Shown here one piece after another: positions 52,055 to 61,595 of a stretch of 64,000 nt of DNA; positions within the stretch are counted from its first letter, which is position 1; each line of letters begins with the position of its first letter. Below the pieces are notes generated by a model. It was not told where the DNA came from and did no database searches. It worked only from the letters and a program-made list of their open reading frames with translations. The stretch is from CAVXSP01 sp963764505. GTDB lineage: Bacteria > Acidobacteriota > Vicinamibacteria > Vicinamibacterales > SCN-69-37. Location: positions 744,001 through 808,000 of the forward strand of contig CAVXSP010000001.1 in NCBI GenBank assembly GCA_963764505.1, in the 5' to 3' direction. A program made the translations under genes and the position numbers.

Positions 52055-54329
52055 ATGCCCCACCCACGCCTCGCCCTGCTCGTGACGCTCGTCCTCGCCG
52101 TCGGAGCGGCCGTCTCCGGACAGCAGCCCGGCGCGGCGGCGCCGCCGCAGGGCCGGCCGCCCGTCTTCCGGCGTGACGTGAACGTCATCCTCGTGGACGT
52201 CGACGTGCGCGACAAGAGCGGCTCGCCGATTCGCGGGCTGCAGAACTCGGACTTCGACCTGCGGGAGGACGGCAAACCACAGGAGATCGTCACGTTCGCC
52301 TTCGAGGAAATCACGTCGACGGCGAGGGCCATCGCCGCGAGCCGCACGCTCGCCGCCGCGGCCGCGGCTGCCGAGCCGGGCGCCGTGCCGGTCGTGACCG
52401 GCCGGGCCGAGGCACCCGGCGCGGGCGGCGGAGCGCCGCCGCCCGCCGTGGTAGCGGCGGACAGGGGCGCGGTTCCGCTCACGTCGGAGGAGGTGGCGGG
52501 CCATCGCGTGTGGGTGCTGCTGTTCGACACGAGCTCGATGCAGCCCGAGGACGTGCAGCGGGCGGTCGACGCGGCGCTGAAGTGGACGGACAACCGCATG
52601 GCGCCCGCCGACCTGGTGGCCGTGGCCTCGATTGGCGCGACGCTGCAGGTGCTGCAGGACTTCACGACCGACCGGCAGGCCGTCGGTCGGGCGCTCCAGG
52701 CGTTTGCCGCCTCGGACGGCACGAGCGTCGCGGACGTGGACGCCAGCACCATGGCCAGCGACGAGGCGGCGAACGCCGCGACGGCATCCGACGAGCCCGC
52801 GGTCGACGTGAGCGCACAGGAACTCGACACGTTCAACAACGACGTGCGTCTGCGGGGCATCAGGACGATCTGCGACGGGCTCGTGGAGATTCAGCAGAAG
52901 AAGGCGCTGCTCTACTTCAGCTCCGGCATGCAGCGCAGCGGTGCGGACAACCAGATCGAGATGCGGGCGGCGACACAGTCCTGCAACCGCGCCAACGTGA
53001 TGATCGATCCCGTCGATGCGCGCGGCCTTCAGGCCGTGGTGCCCGGTGGCAGCGGACGTCAAGGCAGCCGGGGCGGCGTGGGCGCGTTCTCTGGCCGCAA
53101 CGTCGCGCAGCAGTTCGCCCAGCTGGCGTCGCAGCAGGAGACGCTGCAGGCGCTCGCCGTGGACACGGGCGGCACCGCCTTCACGGACACGAACGACTTC
53201 GGCGAGGCCTTCGACAAGGTGCAGAAGGACATCTCGTCCTACTACGTTCTCGGCTACGTCAGCACCAACACGACCAAGGACGGGCGGTATCGCAGCATTT
53301 CGGTGCGGCTGAAGAAGAAGGCGGACGCGAAGCTGAAGGCGCGCGAAGGCTACTACGCCGACCGCGACTTCGGGCACACCGCGAAGGACGACCGGGAGGC
53401 GCAGCTCCAGGAGCAGCTCATGATGGCGCTGCCGGCGACCGACGTGCCGCTGTTCGTGACGTCCGGGTATTTCCGGCTCCCGCAGAAGACCTCGTGTCCG
53501 GGAGGCCAGCCCGGCCGCGGCGCCCGCGGCGGCCGCGGCGGATTCGGCCCGCCCGCCGCCGAGTCGGATTCCGGCTGCTACTACGTGCCGATTCTCGCTG
53601 GCCGTGCCGGGCGACGCCATCCCGGTCTCGACGCAGGCCGTCACGCTCGACGTGCGCGGCTACATCCGCGACGAGCGGGGATTTCCGGTCGGGACCATCA
53701 AGGACACGCTGGTCGTCCCGCCCACGTCGCGCGACACGCTCGCGTCGAAGCAGGTGCTCTACCAGACCGGCACGACTCTCGGCCCTGGACACTTCACGGT
53801 GAAGATCGCCGTGCGCGAGAACACGACCGGACAGACGGGCACGTTCGAGATGCCGGTCACGGTGCCGGACCTGTCGCGTGCGCCGGTCAAGATCAGCACC
53901 GTGGTCTTGAGCACGCAGTTGCAGCGCGTGGCGCCGAACACGAAGACCTCGAGCCCGCTGGTGCGCGACGACGTGTCGATCGTGCCCAATCTGACGCACG
54001 TGGTCGGGCGGGACCAGAATCTGTACTTCTACTACGAGGTGTACGACCCCGATCAGAGCGGCGCGGGGCCGCAGATCCGGACCAGCCTGGCGTTCTATCG
54101 CGGCAAGGTGAAGGTCTACGAGACGCCTGCCGTCGAACGGACGGCGCTCGACGCCGCGGACCGCAAGGCGGCCGTGTTCCAGTTCGAGGTGCCCGCCGCA
54201 AGATTCAAGCCGGGCCTCTACACGTGTCAGGTGAACGTCATCGACGAGGTCGCTGCGCGATTCGCGTTTCCCCGGCTCGAGCTGTACGTCCGGGACGCCC
54301 AGCCGCCCGCGGCGGGTGGCGGGCAGTAG
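52055..54329 (+). CDS. VWFA-related protein, one frameshift as sequenced
   Basis: ATG 52055 starts a signal peptide (LALLVTLVLAVGAAVSGQ). The core matches the VWFA-related acidobacterial family: FRRDVNVILVDVDVRDKSGS, GLQNSDFDLREDGKPQEI, and a VWA domain whose metal motif reads DTSSM rather than DxSxS. LYFSSGMQRSG and YYVLGYVSTNTTKDGRYRSI also fit. At GATTC (53590-53594) the frame shifts; removing one base gives VPISLAVPGDAIPVSTQ and the frame continues to 54329 (757 residues). A Gly-Arg-rich segment (GRGARGGRGGFGPP) lies just before the break. It is likely a periplasmic or surface protein working with the Oar-like barrel encoded 3 bases upstream. Confidence 0.88.
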
Positions 54330-54353
54330 CTGCGGCTCCGGCGGACGAGCCGT

Positions 54354-56936
54354 CTACTGGTTCAGGAGCTGGGCCGCCCGGAACAGCGGGTCGGCCGACG
54401 CGAGCAGCGCCAGCTTCAACCGCGGCGGGTAGTCGGCCGGTAGCTCGTCGATGAATCGCCGGACATCCGCCGCCGTCTGGACCGTCTGATATCCGCTCAG
54501 CGTCGCGTCCAGCCAGCGCTTCGGGAAGAAGATGTCGCCCGTCTGCTGAATCTCCCGCGTGAGCTCGAGCGCGGACCGGACGTACTTCCTGGAGCTTCCC
54601 GCGCGCAGCGGATGATGGAGGTAGCGGACGGCGTCGAGCACCCAGGCCTCGTGCTGCCGGCCGCTGACGTCCCTCAGGCGTTCGAAGAATGCGTCACGCT
54701 CCGCCGTGTCGTTCGACAAGGCCGGAAGGATGAAGGCGAACCGCGCCCTCCGATCGGGATTCGTGAGCCGCTCGAGCTGCGCGTGGAGCCTCTCGCCGGC
54801 GTCCGGCGCCCCGCGGAGTGCGAGGTCCGCGGCCAGGTCGGTCTCGTCCTCGGGCGAGAGGGGGAGCCCCTCGATGCTGGCGTCGTGGCGCCACACCGCC
54901 GCCAGCCAGGCCAGCGTCTCCGGCGTCGTCGCGGTCCGTCGCAGCGCCGCGAACCAGGCCGCTTTCAGGCTCGTCGAGCGCGCTCCCGCCAGCCCGGCGC
55001 GCAGCACCGTTTCTATCCGGTGGGCGACCGCGGGCCGGTCGTCGGCCGCGGTGAACCGCCAGAACGCGACCTGCACGTCGTCGAGCATCTGCTGCACGAG
55101 GAGCTCGTCCGGCTCGCGGCGAAGCGCGACGAGCAGGTCGTCGATCAGACGCCCGGCGGCCACCTGGCCCTCGAGCATCGCCTCCCAGAGATCCACGAGC
55201 GCGGTGCCGCGTGCGTACGGATCCTGGATCCTGACGAGCGATCTCGAGAGGTACTCGAGCGTGTTCGCATCCAGATCGAACAGTCCGTAGCCACCGACCG
55301 GCACCATCCACCGCGGCGCCGGCCGCTGCCGTGCGGCCGGCAGGTCCGTCTCGCGCGAGTCGAGATCGACCGGGATCGGATCCGATCCGTCCATCCGGAG
55401 CTCGAATCGCTGCGGCCAGACGAGCGGGGTCTGCGAGTCGTCCTGCTCCAACGAGAGCTGCGCGATCCGGCCGGCGGAGACCTGCAGGTCGATGCGGACG
55501 GTGGGCCGTCCGGGCTCGTCGACCCAGGCATGGCTCCAGGACGCGAGGTCGGCCGGCGTGCGCTCGTCGAGCAGGGCGATCAGATCCGGCCAGCTCGCGT
55601 TGGCGAACTGGAACCGGCGGAGATAGGCGCGCAGTCCGTCGCGGAACGCGACCGGACCGACAATCTGTTCGAGCTGGCGCATCACGATTGGCGCCTTCTG
55701 ATAGATGATGGCGCCGTAGAGCGTTCCGGCGTCGTTCAGGTTCGCGAGCGGCTGCCGAATCGGGTTCGCGCCTGCCGTGCGGTCGACATCGTAGGCCGCA
55801 GGATAGTTCTGCAGCAGGAAGCGCAGGTCGTGATTCACGTCCGGGAACGATGGATTGACGATCTTCGCCGCCATGAAGCTGGCGAACACTTCCTTCATCC
55901 AGACGTCGTTGAACCACCGCATCGTGACGAGATCGCCAAACCACATGTGGGCGGTTTCGTGGGCAATCGTGTTCGCGCGATTGAGCGACTGGTTCTGCGT
56001 CGCCGACCGGTCGAGCAGCAGCGCGCTGGCGCTGTAGTAGATCGCGCCGGGGTGTTCCATCCCGCTGAACTGGAACGCGGGCAGCAGGACGAAATCGAAC
56101 TTGCCGAATGGATACGCGATGCCGGTGTAGTCCTGCATCCACCGCAGGGCGCGGGCATGCAGGTCGAAGATCGCGTCCCGGTTGCGCGCCACCTTGGCCG
56201 CGTCGGTCTCACGATCGAACATCCGGAACGTGCGGCCGTCGCGCTGGGCGGTCTCGATCGAGAACTTGCCGGCCGCGATGGCGACGAGGTAGGTCGGCAG
56301 GGGCGGCGTCTCCGCGAACGCCAGCCGCACCCGGCCCGCGCGGCTCTCCCGCCCGACTTCCGCCCCGTTGGACAGCGCGACCCATCCGGAGGGGATCTCC
56401 AGGCCAATCGTCCATCGGGCCTTCAGGTCCGGCTGATCGAAGCACGGGAACGCGAGCGAGGCACGTGCCGGCACGAAGAGCGTGTACAGAAAGTCGTCGC
56501 TGCGGTTCAGAGACGCGTCGCCGGCCGTGAACTCGAGCTCGATCCGGTTGGCGCCCTCCTTCAGCCGGCGGGCGGGCAGGACGAGGTGGCCGTTTGCCGC
56601 GCCGACGGCGACCGAGCGGCCGTTGGCGAGGAGCGCCGAGACGTGATCGGCGCCGGGCGCGAAATCGAACGCCAGGGGTCGGCGGGCGTCCTTCAGGGAG
56701 AACGAGACGATGACGCGGCCGCGCACCGGATCGCGGCGACGCTCCGGCACGCTGAGCGACAGCGCATAAGCGAGATTCGAGACGCGCGCCGCGCGCTCCT
56801 CGGCGAGCGACTGCGGGATGCCCGTCGCTGGCGGCGGCGGCGGCGGCCGGCGGGTCAGCAGCCAGACGCCGCCCCCGCCGAGCGCGAGTCCGGCGAGCAC
56901 GACGCCGATCGTCCACCTGCGGCTCTGCGCGCTCAC
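54354..56936 (-). CDS. M1 family zinc aminopeptidase
   Basis: The protein has 860 residues from GTG 56936, at the start of a membrane anchor or signal segment (WTIGVVLAGLALGGGGVWLL). The zinc site is HETAH (326-330) with Glu349 (WMKEVFASF). The usual GAMEN exopeptidase motif is replaced by GMEHPG in FQFSGMEHPGAIYY, a variant in which Asn is His. A long helical C-terminal domain of ERAP/APN type follows (about 520-860). It probably trims peptides in the periplasm, anchored to the inner membrane. The gene upstream (56956-57591) is 19 bases away and likely cotranscribed. Confidence 0.92.
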   Translation of the reverse strand: MSAQSRRWTIGVVLAGLALGGGGVWLLTRRPPPPPPATGIPQSLAEERAARVSNLAYALSLSVPERRRDPVRGRVIVSFSLKDARRPLAFDFAPGADHVSALLANGRSVAVGAANGHLVLPARRLKEGANRIELEFTAGDASLNRSDDFLYTLFVPARASLAFPCFDQPDLKARWTIGLEIPSGWVALSNGAEVGRESRAGRVRLAFAETPPLPTYLVAIAAGKFSIETAQRDGRTFRMFDRETDAAKVARNRDAIFDLHARALRWMQDYTGIAYPFGKFDFVLLPAFQFSGMEHPGAIYYSASALLLDRSATQNQSLNRANTIAHETAHMWFGDLVTMRWFNDVWMKEVFASFMAAKIVNPSFPDVNHDLRFLLQNYPAAYDVDRTAGANPIRQPLANLNDAGTLYGAIIYQKAPIVMRQLEQIVGPVAFRDGLRAYLRRFQFANASWPDLIALLDERTPADLASWSHAWVDEPGRPTVRIDLQVSAGRIAQLSLEQDDSQTPLVWPQRFELRMDGSDPIPVDLDSRETDLPAARQRPAPRWMVPVGGYGLFDLDANTLEYLSRSLVRIQDPYARGTALVDLWEAMLEGQVAAGRLIDDLLVALRREPDELLVQQMLDDVQVAFWRFTAADDRPAVAHRIETVLRAGLAGARSTSLKAAWFAALRRTATTPETLAWLAAVWRHDASIEGLPLSPEDETDLAADLALRGAPDAGERLHAQLERLTNPDRRARFAFILPALSNDTAERDAFFERLRDVSGRQHEAWVLDAVRYLHHPLRAGSSRKYVRSALELTREIQQTGDIFFPKRWLDATLSGYQTVQTAADVRRFIDELPADYPPRLKLALLASADPLFRAAQLLNQ

Positions 56937-56955
56937 CAGCCTCGGCCCCCGCAGC

Positions 56956-57591
56956 TCACGGCGCGAACGCCGCCCGCAGCGCGCGATAGGACTCGTGCAG
57001 CAGACGGGACACCGCCGCCCAATCCGCGTGCTCGCCCCCGTCGTCGCGCAGCCGGCCCGCGCGGGCGCGCAGGATCGAGGCTTCGAGCACGCGATCGCGC
57101 GGCACCTCGAACAGCAGCGCGTTCTCGTCGGCGATGAGGCCGCCCACCTGTTCGGGGCTGTTCTGTCCGGGCACCCGGCGGGCCACCCACCACGCGAGCT
57201 CCGCGCGCGCCACGGCGCGCGGATCGAACCCCGCGCCGGTCCACTGCTTCGCCGTGCCGTATGCGCGTTCCAGATCCGGAAGCACCTGCTCGTAGCCGGA
57301 TCGGAGATCGGCGAACGTGGCCGCGGCACGCGCCAGGTGGAAGCCGGCGCCGACGGCCTTGGCCCACGGGTAGCGGTTCTGCTCGTGCAGCGAGACCACG
57401 AGATCCCTGAACAGACGCACCCGCTCGTGCGCGTAGTACGCCTGCCACATGTCGACTTCGAGATCTGCCATCCGGTCGGGATCGAACACGCGGAGCGAAC
57501 GGGGACCCGGCGGCGCAGCGATGAAGACGGCGTAGGTCAGCCCCAATAGCGCCAGCAGCACGACGGTGAACACGAGGCGCGTCGCGGACAA
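56956..57591 (-). CDS. Membrane-anchored protein of unknown function
   Basis: The protein has 211 residues from TTG 57591 (GTG 57573 is an alternative). One N-terminal helix (LVFTVVLLALLGLTYAVFIA) anchors a helical domain with many aromatic and Arg residues: MADLEVDMWQAYYAHERVRL, HEQNRYPWAKAVGAGFHLAR, AVARAELAWWVARRVPG. I do not recognise the family. The layout (short anchor, helical body, end at the start of an M1 peptidase) suggests an envelope protein acting with the peptidase. Confidence 0.82.
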   Translation of the reverse strand: MSATRLVFTVVLLALLGLTYAVFIAAPPGPRSLRVFDPDRMADLEVDMWQAYYAHERVRLFRDLVVSLHEQNRYPWAKAVGAGFHLARAAATFADLRSGYEQVLPDLERAYGTAKQWTGAGFDPRAVARAELAWWVARRVPGQNSPEQVGGLIADENALLFEVPRDRVLEASILRARAGRLRDDGGEHADWAAVSRLLHESYRALRAAFAP

Positions 57592-57673
57592 CCCGTGCGA
57601 ATTATAGATCGTGAAAACGGCCCCCGGCGGAGCTCGAGATCGCGTACGCTTCAGGAAGAAAGGTCAGCCGGCC

Positions 57674-58081
57674 ATGGCCAGCAAATCCGAGTCCGAGGTC
57701 GTCAAGAGCGACGAAGAATGGCGGCACGACCTGTCGCCGACGCAATACGAGGTGCTGCGGAACCACGGCACCGAGCCGCGCGGCTCCAGTCCGCTCAACC
57801 GGGAGAAGCGGGCCGGCACGTTCACCTGCGCCGGCTGCGGACAGCCCCTGTTCGAGTCGAACGCGAAGTACCAGAGCGGAACCGGCTGGCCCAGCTTCTA
57901 CGCGCCGCTCGACGACGCCGTGGGCACGTCGGTCGATCGCAGCCATTTCATGGCGCGCACGGAAGTGCACTGCAGGCGGTGCGGCGGCCATCTCGGCCAC
58001 GTCTTCGAGGACGGGCCCGCACCCACCGGCCTGCGCTATTGCATGAATGGCGCGGCGATGGAGTTCGCGCCCAAAGAGTAA
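57674..58081 (+). CDS. msrB: Peptide methionine-(R)-S-oxide reductase
   Basis: The protein has 135 residues from ATG 57674, which is chosen because it sits at the usual family start and has AAAGG 12-13 bases upstream. Zinc-binding CxxC pairs are CAGC and CRRC. GTGWPSFYAPL and the catalytic Cys in LRYCMNGAAMEF are present; Ser of the common YCINSAA is Gly here. MsrB repairs the R form of methionine sulfoxide. It is followed after 29 bases by msrA, which repairs the S form. No signal peptide. Confidence 0.96.
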   Translation: MASKSESEVVKSDEEWRHDLSPTQYEVLRNHGTEPRGSSPLNREKRAGTFTCAGCGQPLFESNAKYQSGTGWPSFYAPLDDAVGTSVDRSHFMARTEVHCRRCGGHLGHVFEDGPAPTGLRYCMNGAAMEFAPKE

Positions 58082-58110
58082 TCGACGCCTGAGAACGCGC
58101 CGGGAGACAG

Positions 58111-58740
58111 ATGGCCTTTTTCGCCAAGACGACGATTCCGGATGCCGACGCGGCGCTGCCGGGACGAGAAACGTCCATGCCGGTGTCCGACCGGCACTTC
58201 GTGAACGGCGCGCCGCTCGAAGGGCCGTTTCCGGCCGGGCTGCAGCAGGCCGTCTTCGGGATGGGCTGCTTCTGGGGCGCCGAGCGGAAGTTCTGGCAGC
58301 TTCCCGGCGTCTTCACCACGGCGGTCGGCTACGCCGGCGGATTCACGCGGAATCCCACGTATCGGGAGGTCTGCTCGGGCCAGACCGGCCATGCGGAGGC
58401 CGTGCTCGTCGTCTTCGATCCGGCGAAGATCGGGTACGACGATCTGCTCAGAGTCTTCTGGGAGAGCCACGATCCGACCCAGGGCATGCGCCAGGGAAAC
58501 GACGTCGGCACGCAGTACCGATCCGCGATCTACGTCTACTCCGACGAGCAGCGGCGCGCGGCCGAAGCCTCGCGCGACCGGTATCAGTCGGAGCTCGCAC
58601 GCCACGGCTATCCCGCGATTTCCACCGAGATTCGGGATGCGCCGCCGTTCTACTACGCCGAGGACTATCACCAGCAGTATCTCGCGAAGAATCCCGGCGG
58701 CTATTGCGGCCTCGGAGGCACGGGCGTCAAGTGCGGGTAG
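58111..58740 (+). CDS. msrA: Peptide methionine-(S)-S-oxide reductase
   Basis: The protein has 209 residues. The catalytic Cys is in FGMGCFWGAERKFW (about residue 53), with TTAVGYAGGFTRNPTYREVC, GHAEAVLVVFDP and NDVGTQYRSAIYVY. C-terminal Cys residues (GGYCGLGGTGVKCG) can serve as the resolving pair. The first 40 residues (DADAALPGRETSMPVSDRHF) precede the core and resemble the E. coli MsrA N-terminal extension. Not exported. It is an operon partner of msrB. Confidence 0.96.
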   Translation: MAFFAKTTIPDADAALPGRETSMPVSDRHFVNGAPLEGPFPAGLQQAVFGMGCFWGAERKFWQLPGVFTTAVGYAGGFTRNPTYREVCSGQTGHAEAVLVVFDPAKIGYDDLLRVFWESHDPTQGMRQGNDVGTQYRSAIYVYSDEQRRAAEASRDRYQSELARHGYPAISTEIRDAPPFYYAEDYHQQYLAKNPGGYCGLGGTGVKCG

Positions 58741-58792
58741 CGGGCGCTTGCCGCGCATTGACTCCGGCTCCCCGGCGGGCCAAGATCCGCGC

Positions 58793-60811
58793 GTGAAGCG
58801 CCTCTTCGTCCTCGCTCTGCTCACCCTGCTCGCGCCGCTGTCCCGGGCAGCTGCGGACCAGACGCCGCCGGTCGCGGCCCGTGCGGTCGCGCAGAGGAGC
58901 GGTGTCGATCCGGCCATCAAGGCCATCCTGCCGAGCCTCGTCCGAATCTCCGTCGTCTATCTCGACCAGCAGGCCGGGAGGGAAGTGAAAGGGCAGGCGT
59001 TCGGCAGCGGGACGATCATCTCGCCCGACGGGTATGTCGTCACCAACCATCACGTCGCCGGGCGGCCCCGCCGGATCGTCTGCACGCTCTCGACGCACGA
59101 GGAGGTGTCGGCGGATCTGGTCGGCACGGATCCCTTGTCGGACATCGCGGTCCTGAAGCTCCGCCCCACGCGGACGCGGCGGTTCCCGGCCGCGCGATTC
59201 GGCGATTCGTCCCTGCTGCGCCGCGGAGAGACCGTGCTCGCGATGGGCAGTCCCCTGGCGCTGTCGCAGTCGGTGACGCTCGGCATCGTCAGCAACCCCG
59301 AAATGATCATGCCGGGATCGGTCGGCGGTGGAGGTCAACGGCTCGACGGCGAGGACGTGGGCACGATCGTGCGCTGGATTGGCCATGACGCGGCCATCTA
59401 CCCAGGAAACTCGGGCGGGCCGCTGGTCAACCTCGCCGGAGAGATCGTCGGCATCAACGAGATCAGCTTCGGACTTGGCGGCGCCATCCCCAGCAATCTT
59501 GCGCGTCCGGTGGTCGAGGCCCTGATTCGCGACGGCCGCGTCGAGCGCAGCTGGACGGGCATCGAGCTGCAGCCGAGGATCGGGACGGCCGACTCGACGG
59601 GAGCGCTCGTGGCCTGGGTGGCCGAGGGATCGCCGGCGGCGGCCGGCGGCGTCGCGGCCGGCGACATCCTCGTCCGGGTGAACGGCGGGCCGGTCGATGC
59701 GACGTACGCGGAGCAGCTGCCGCTCGTCAACCAGATGCTCCTGCGCCTGCCCATCGGCCGGGATGCGGCGTTCGTGGTCCGCCGCCGCGGTGGCGAGCAG
59801 ACGCTCCGCGTGCGCCCGGTGGAGCGGCCCGCCGCGATGTCCACTGCGGTCGAGGTCCGGACGTGGGGCCTCGTCGCGGCGGATCTCACCCCCTTCGAAG
59901 CGCGCGATCTCGCGCGCGAGTCGACCGATGGCGCGCGCGTCGTCAGCGTGCGGCCCAACGGGCCCGCCGACCGGGCGCGGCCCCCGCTTCGTCGCGGCGA
60001 CGTCATCGTCCACGTCGAGGAGGACGCCGTGCGGTCGGTCTCCGACCTCGAGCGCGAGACCTCCGCGCTCGTCGAGGAGAGCGGGCGAGTGCGGGCCCTC
60101 GTCACGTTCGACCGGGCGGGCGAACGGCTGCTCACCGTCGTGGAGATCGGCGCCGAGCCGACCGACGACCCGCCGCGGGACGCGCGCAAGGCGTGGGTGC
60201 CCATCGACGTGCAGGTGCTGACGCCGTCGCTGGCCGAGCGCCTCGGCGTGAAGGGGCGTACGGGCGTGCGCGTCACGCGCCTGCTCGACGCGTCCACGCC
60301 GCTGCGGGTCGGCGATCTCGTCCTGGCGATCGACGGCGATCCGATCCGTGCGTCGGCGCCGAACGACGACGATCTGTTCGCCGCGTCCATCCGCCGCTAC
60401 AAGGTCGGATCGTCGGTCACGCTCGCGATTGTCCGCGACGAGCGGCCGCAGGACGTCGCGGTCGTGCTGGGGCGCACGCCGACTCAGCCGCGCGAGATGA
60501 AGAGCTACGAGGATCCGGTGTTCGAGTTCCGCGCGCGCGACGTGGCGGAGGTCGATCTGCAGGATCCGCAGCTCAAGAGCGCGCTCGGATCGGTGCTCGT
60601 CGAATCGGTCGCCGTCCGTGGCTGGGCGGCGCTCGGCAACCTCCTTGGCGGCGACGTCATTCTGGGTATCGACGGGCGTCCGGTGCTCAACGTCGAGGAC
60701 CTGCGCGCGCGCATGGCGGAGATCGACGCCGGGCATCCGGATTCCGTCGTGTTCCAGATCAAGCGCGGCGTCCGCACGATGTTCATCGAGATTCAGCCGG
60801 CGTGGAAATGA
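58793..60811 (+). CDS. HtrA-like serine protease with several PDZ domains
   Basis: The protein has 672 residues from GTG 58793. Signal peptide: LFVLALLTLLAPLSRAAADQ. The trypsin-like domain has an intact triad, His87 (VVTNHHVAG), Asp117 (LSDIAVLKL) and Ser207 (YPGNSGGPL). PDZ-like repeats follow: about 285-355 (WVAEGSPAAAGGVAAGDILV), 370-460 (VVSVRPNGPADRA), 475-570 (GVRVTRLLDASTPLRVGDLV) and 600-672 (VRGWAALGNLLGGDVILGID). DegP/DegQ have two PDZ domains, so this is longer than usual. A periplasmic protease or chaperone is the natural reading. Its stop overlaps the next start. Confidence 0.92.
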   Translation: MKRLFVLALLTLLAPLSRAAADQTPPVAARAVAQRSGVDPAIKAILPSLVRISVVYLDQQAGREVKGQAFGSGTIISPDGYVVTNHHVAGRPRRIVCTLSTHEEVSADLVGTDPLSDIAVLKLRPTRTRRFPAARFGDSSLLRRGETVLAMGSPLALSQSVTLGIVSNPEMIMPGSVGGGGQRLDGEDVGTIVRWIGHDAAIYPGNSGGPLVNLAGEIVGINEISFGLGGAIPSNLARPVVEALIRDGRVERSWTGIELQPRIGTADSTGALVAWVAEGSPAAAGGVAAGDILVRVNGGPVDATYAEQLPLVNQMLLRLPIGRDAAFVVRRRGGEQTLRVRPVERPAAMSTAVEVRTWGLVAADLTPFEARDLARESTDGARVVSVRPNGPADRARPPLRRGDVIVHVEEDAVRSVSDLERETSALVEESGRVRALVTFDRAGERLLTVVEIGAEPTDDPPRDARKAWVPIDVQVLTPSLAERLGVKGRTGVRVTRLLDASTPLRVGDLVLAIDGDPIRASAPNDDDLFAASIRRYKVGSSVTLAIVRDERPQDVAVVLGRTPTQPREMKSYEDPVFEFRARDVAEVDLQDPQLKSALGSVLVESVAVRGWAALGNLLGGDVILGIDGRPVLNVEDLRARMAEIDAGHPDSVVFQIKRGVRTMFIEIQPAWK

Positions 60812-61587
60812 GCGCCCGACGCCGGCGGATCGGGATCCCGCTCGTGACTGCGGCCGCGGTCGCGCTCTCGGCCGCGCTCGCCGCGCAGACGCCGGCAGAG
60901 CGCGCGGCCGCCCGCGACGTCGTGAGACAGAAGGCCGACGCTGTCGTGATGGTCATGGCGACCCTGAAGATCCGGGCGAGCCTGGCCGGCCAGGAGCAGA
61001 CGATCGATCAGCAGGCCCAGGCAAACGGGACCGTGCTCGATCGCACCGGGCTCACCGTGCTGTCGCTCTCGACGCTCGAGCCGGACGAGCTCATGGCGCG
61101 TTCACTCAGCGCGCGCATGCGGCCGGGCACGAAGGTGGACGTCAGCAGCGAGCCGTCGGGCATTCGCATGCATCTGGCGGACGGCCGGGAAATCCCCGCG
61201 AAGCTCGTGCTGCGAGACGAGGATCTGGACCTGGCGTTCATCAAGCCCGCCGAGCCGCTCTCGCCCGCAGCGGCCTGGGTCGGCCCGCCGCTCGCGCAGC
61301 CGTCGATCCTCGACCTGGTGTTCGTGATTCAGCGTACGCCGGAGGCCACGGGGTGGGCGACGGCGGCGGCCTTCGGGACCGTGCAGTTCGTTCTCGACAA
61401 GCCGCGCCTGTACTACCAGGTGGCGCTGCCGGGGATCGGCGGAAGTCTGCTTGGGTCTCCCGTGTTCGACTCCGCGGGCCGCTTCGTCGGCATCGTCGTC
61501 ATGCGCGGCGCCGGCACCCGCGGTCCCGGTGCCACCGGCGTGCTCCCGGCGGAGGACGTCCTCGACGTCGCCCGCCAGGCCCAGTAG
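60808..61587 (+). CDS. Trypsin-like pseudoprotease, likely partner of the HtrA-like protein
   Basis: The protein has 259 residues from ATG 60808, overlapping the protease stop by 4 bases. Signal peptide: IPLVTAAAVALSAALAAQ. It keeps the HtrA fold pattern (NGTVLDRTGLTVLSLSTLEP, DEDLDLAFIKPAEP, FDSAGRFVGIVVMRGAGT) but the His position in VLSLSTL is not His, and the nucleophile region reads LLGSPVF in place of GNSGGP. It therefore should not cut peptides. No PDZ domain. Tight coupling suggests a regulatory or substrate-binding subunit. A conventional serine protease role is unlikely. Confidence 0.82.
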   Translation: MSARRRRIGIPLVTAAAVALSAALAAQTPAERAAARDVVRQKADAVVMVMATLKIRASLAGQEQTIDQQAQANGTVLDRTGLTVLSLSTLEPDELMARSLSARMRPGTKVDVSSEPSGIRMHLADGREIPAKLVLRDEDLDLAFIKPAEPLSPAAAWVGPPLAQPSILDLVFVIQRTPEATGWATAAAFGTVQFVLDKPRLYYQVALPGIGGSLLGSPVFDSAGRFVGIVVMRGAGTRGPGATGVLPAEDVLDVARQAQ

Positions 61588-61595
61588 CCCGCCAC

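Noticed and set aside
49958..53644. A 1228-residue open frame on the minus strand
   Set aside because: It lies antisense to the Oar-like and VWFA-related genes, has low-complexity Arg/Ala/Gly composition and no domain. It is a GC-driven shadow.
54612..57137. An 841-residue plus-strand frame opposite the M1 peptidase
   Set aside because: Composition is that of a reverse-strand shadow and the M1 gene on the other strand has all catalytic motifs.
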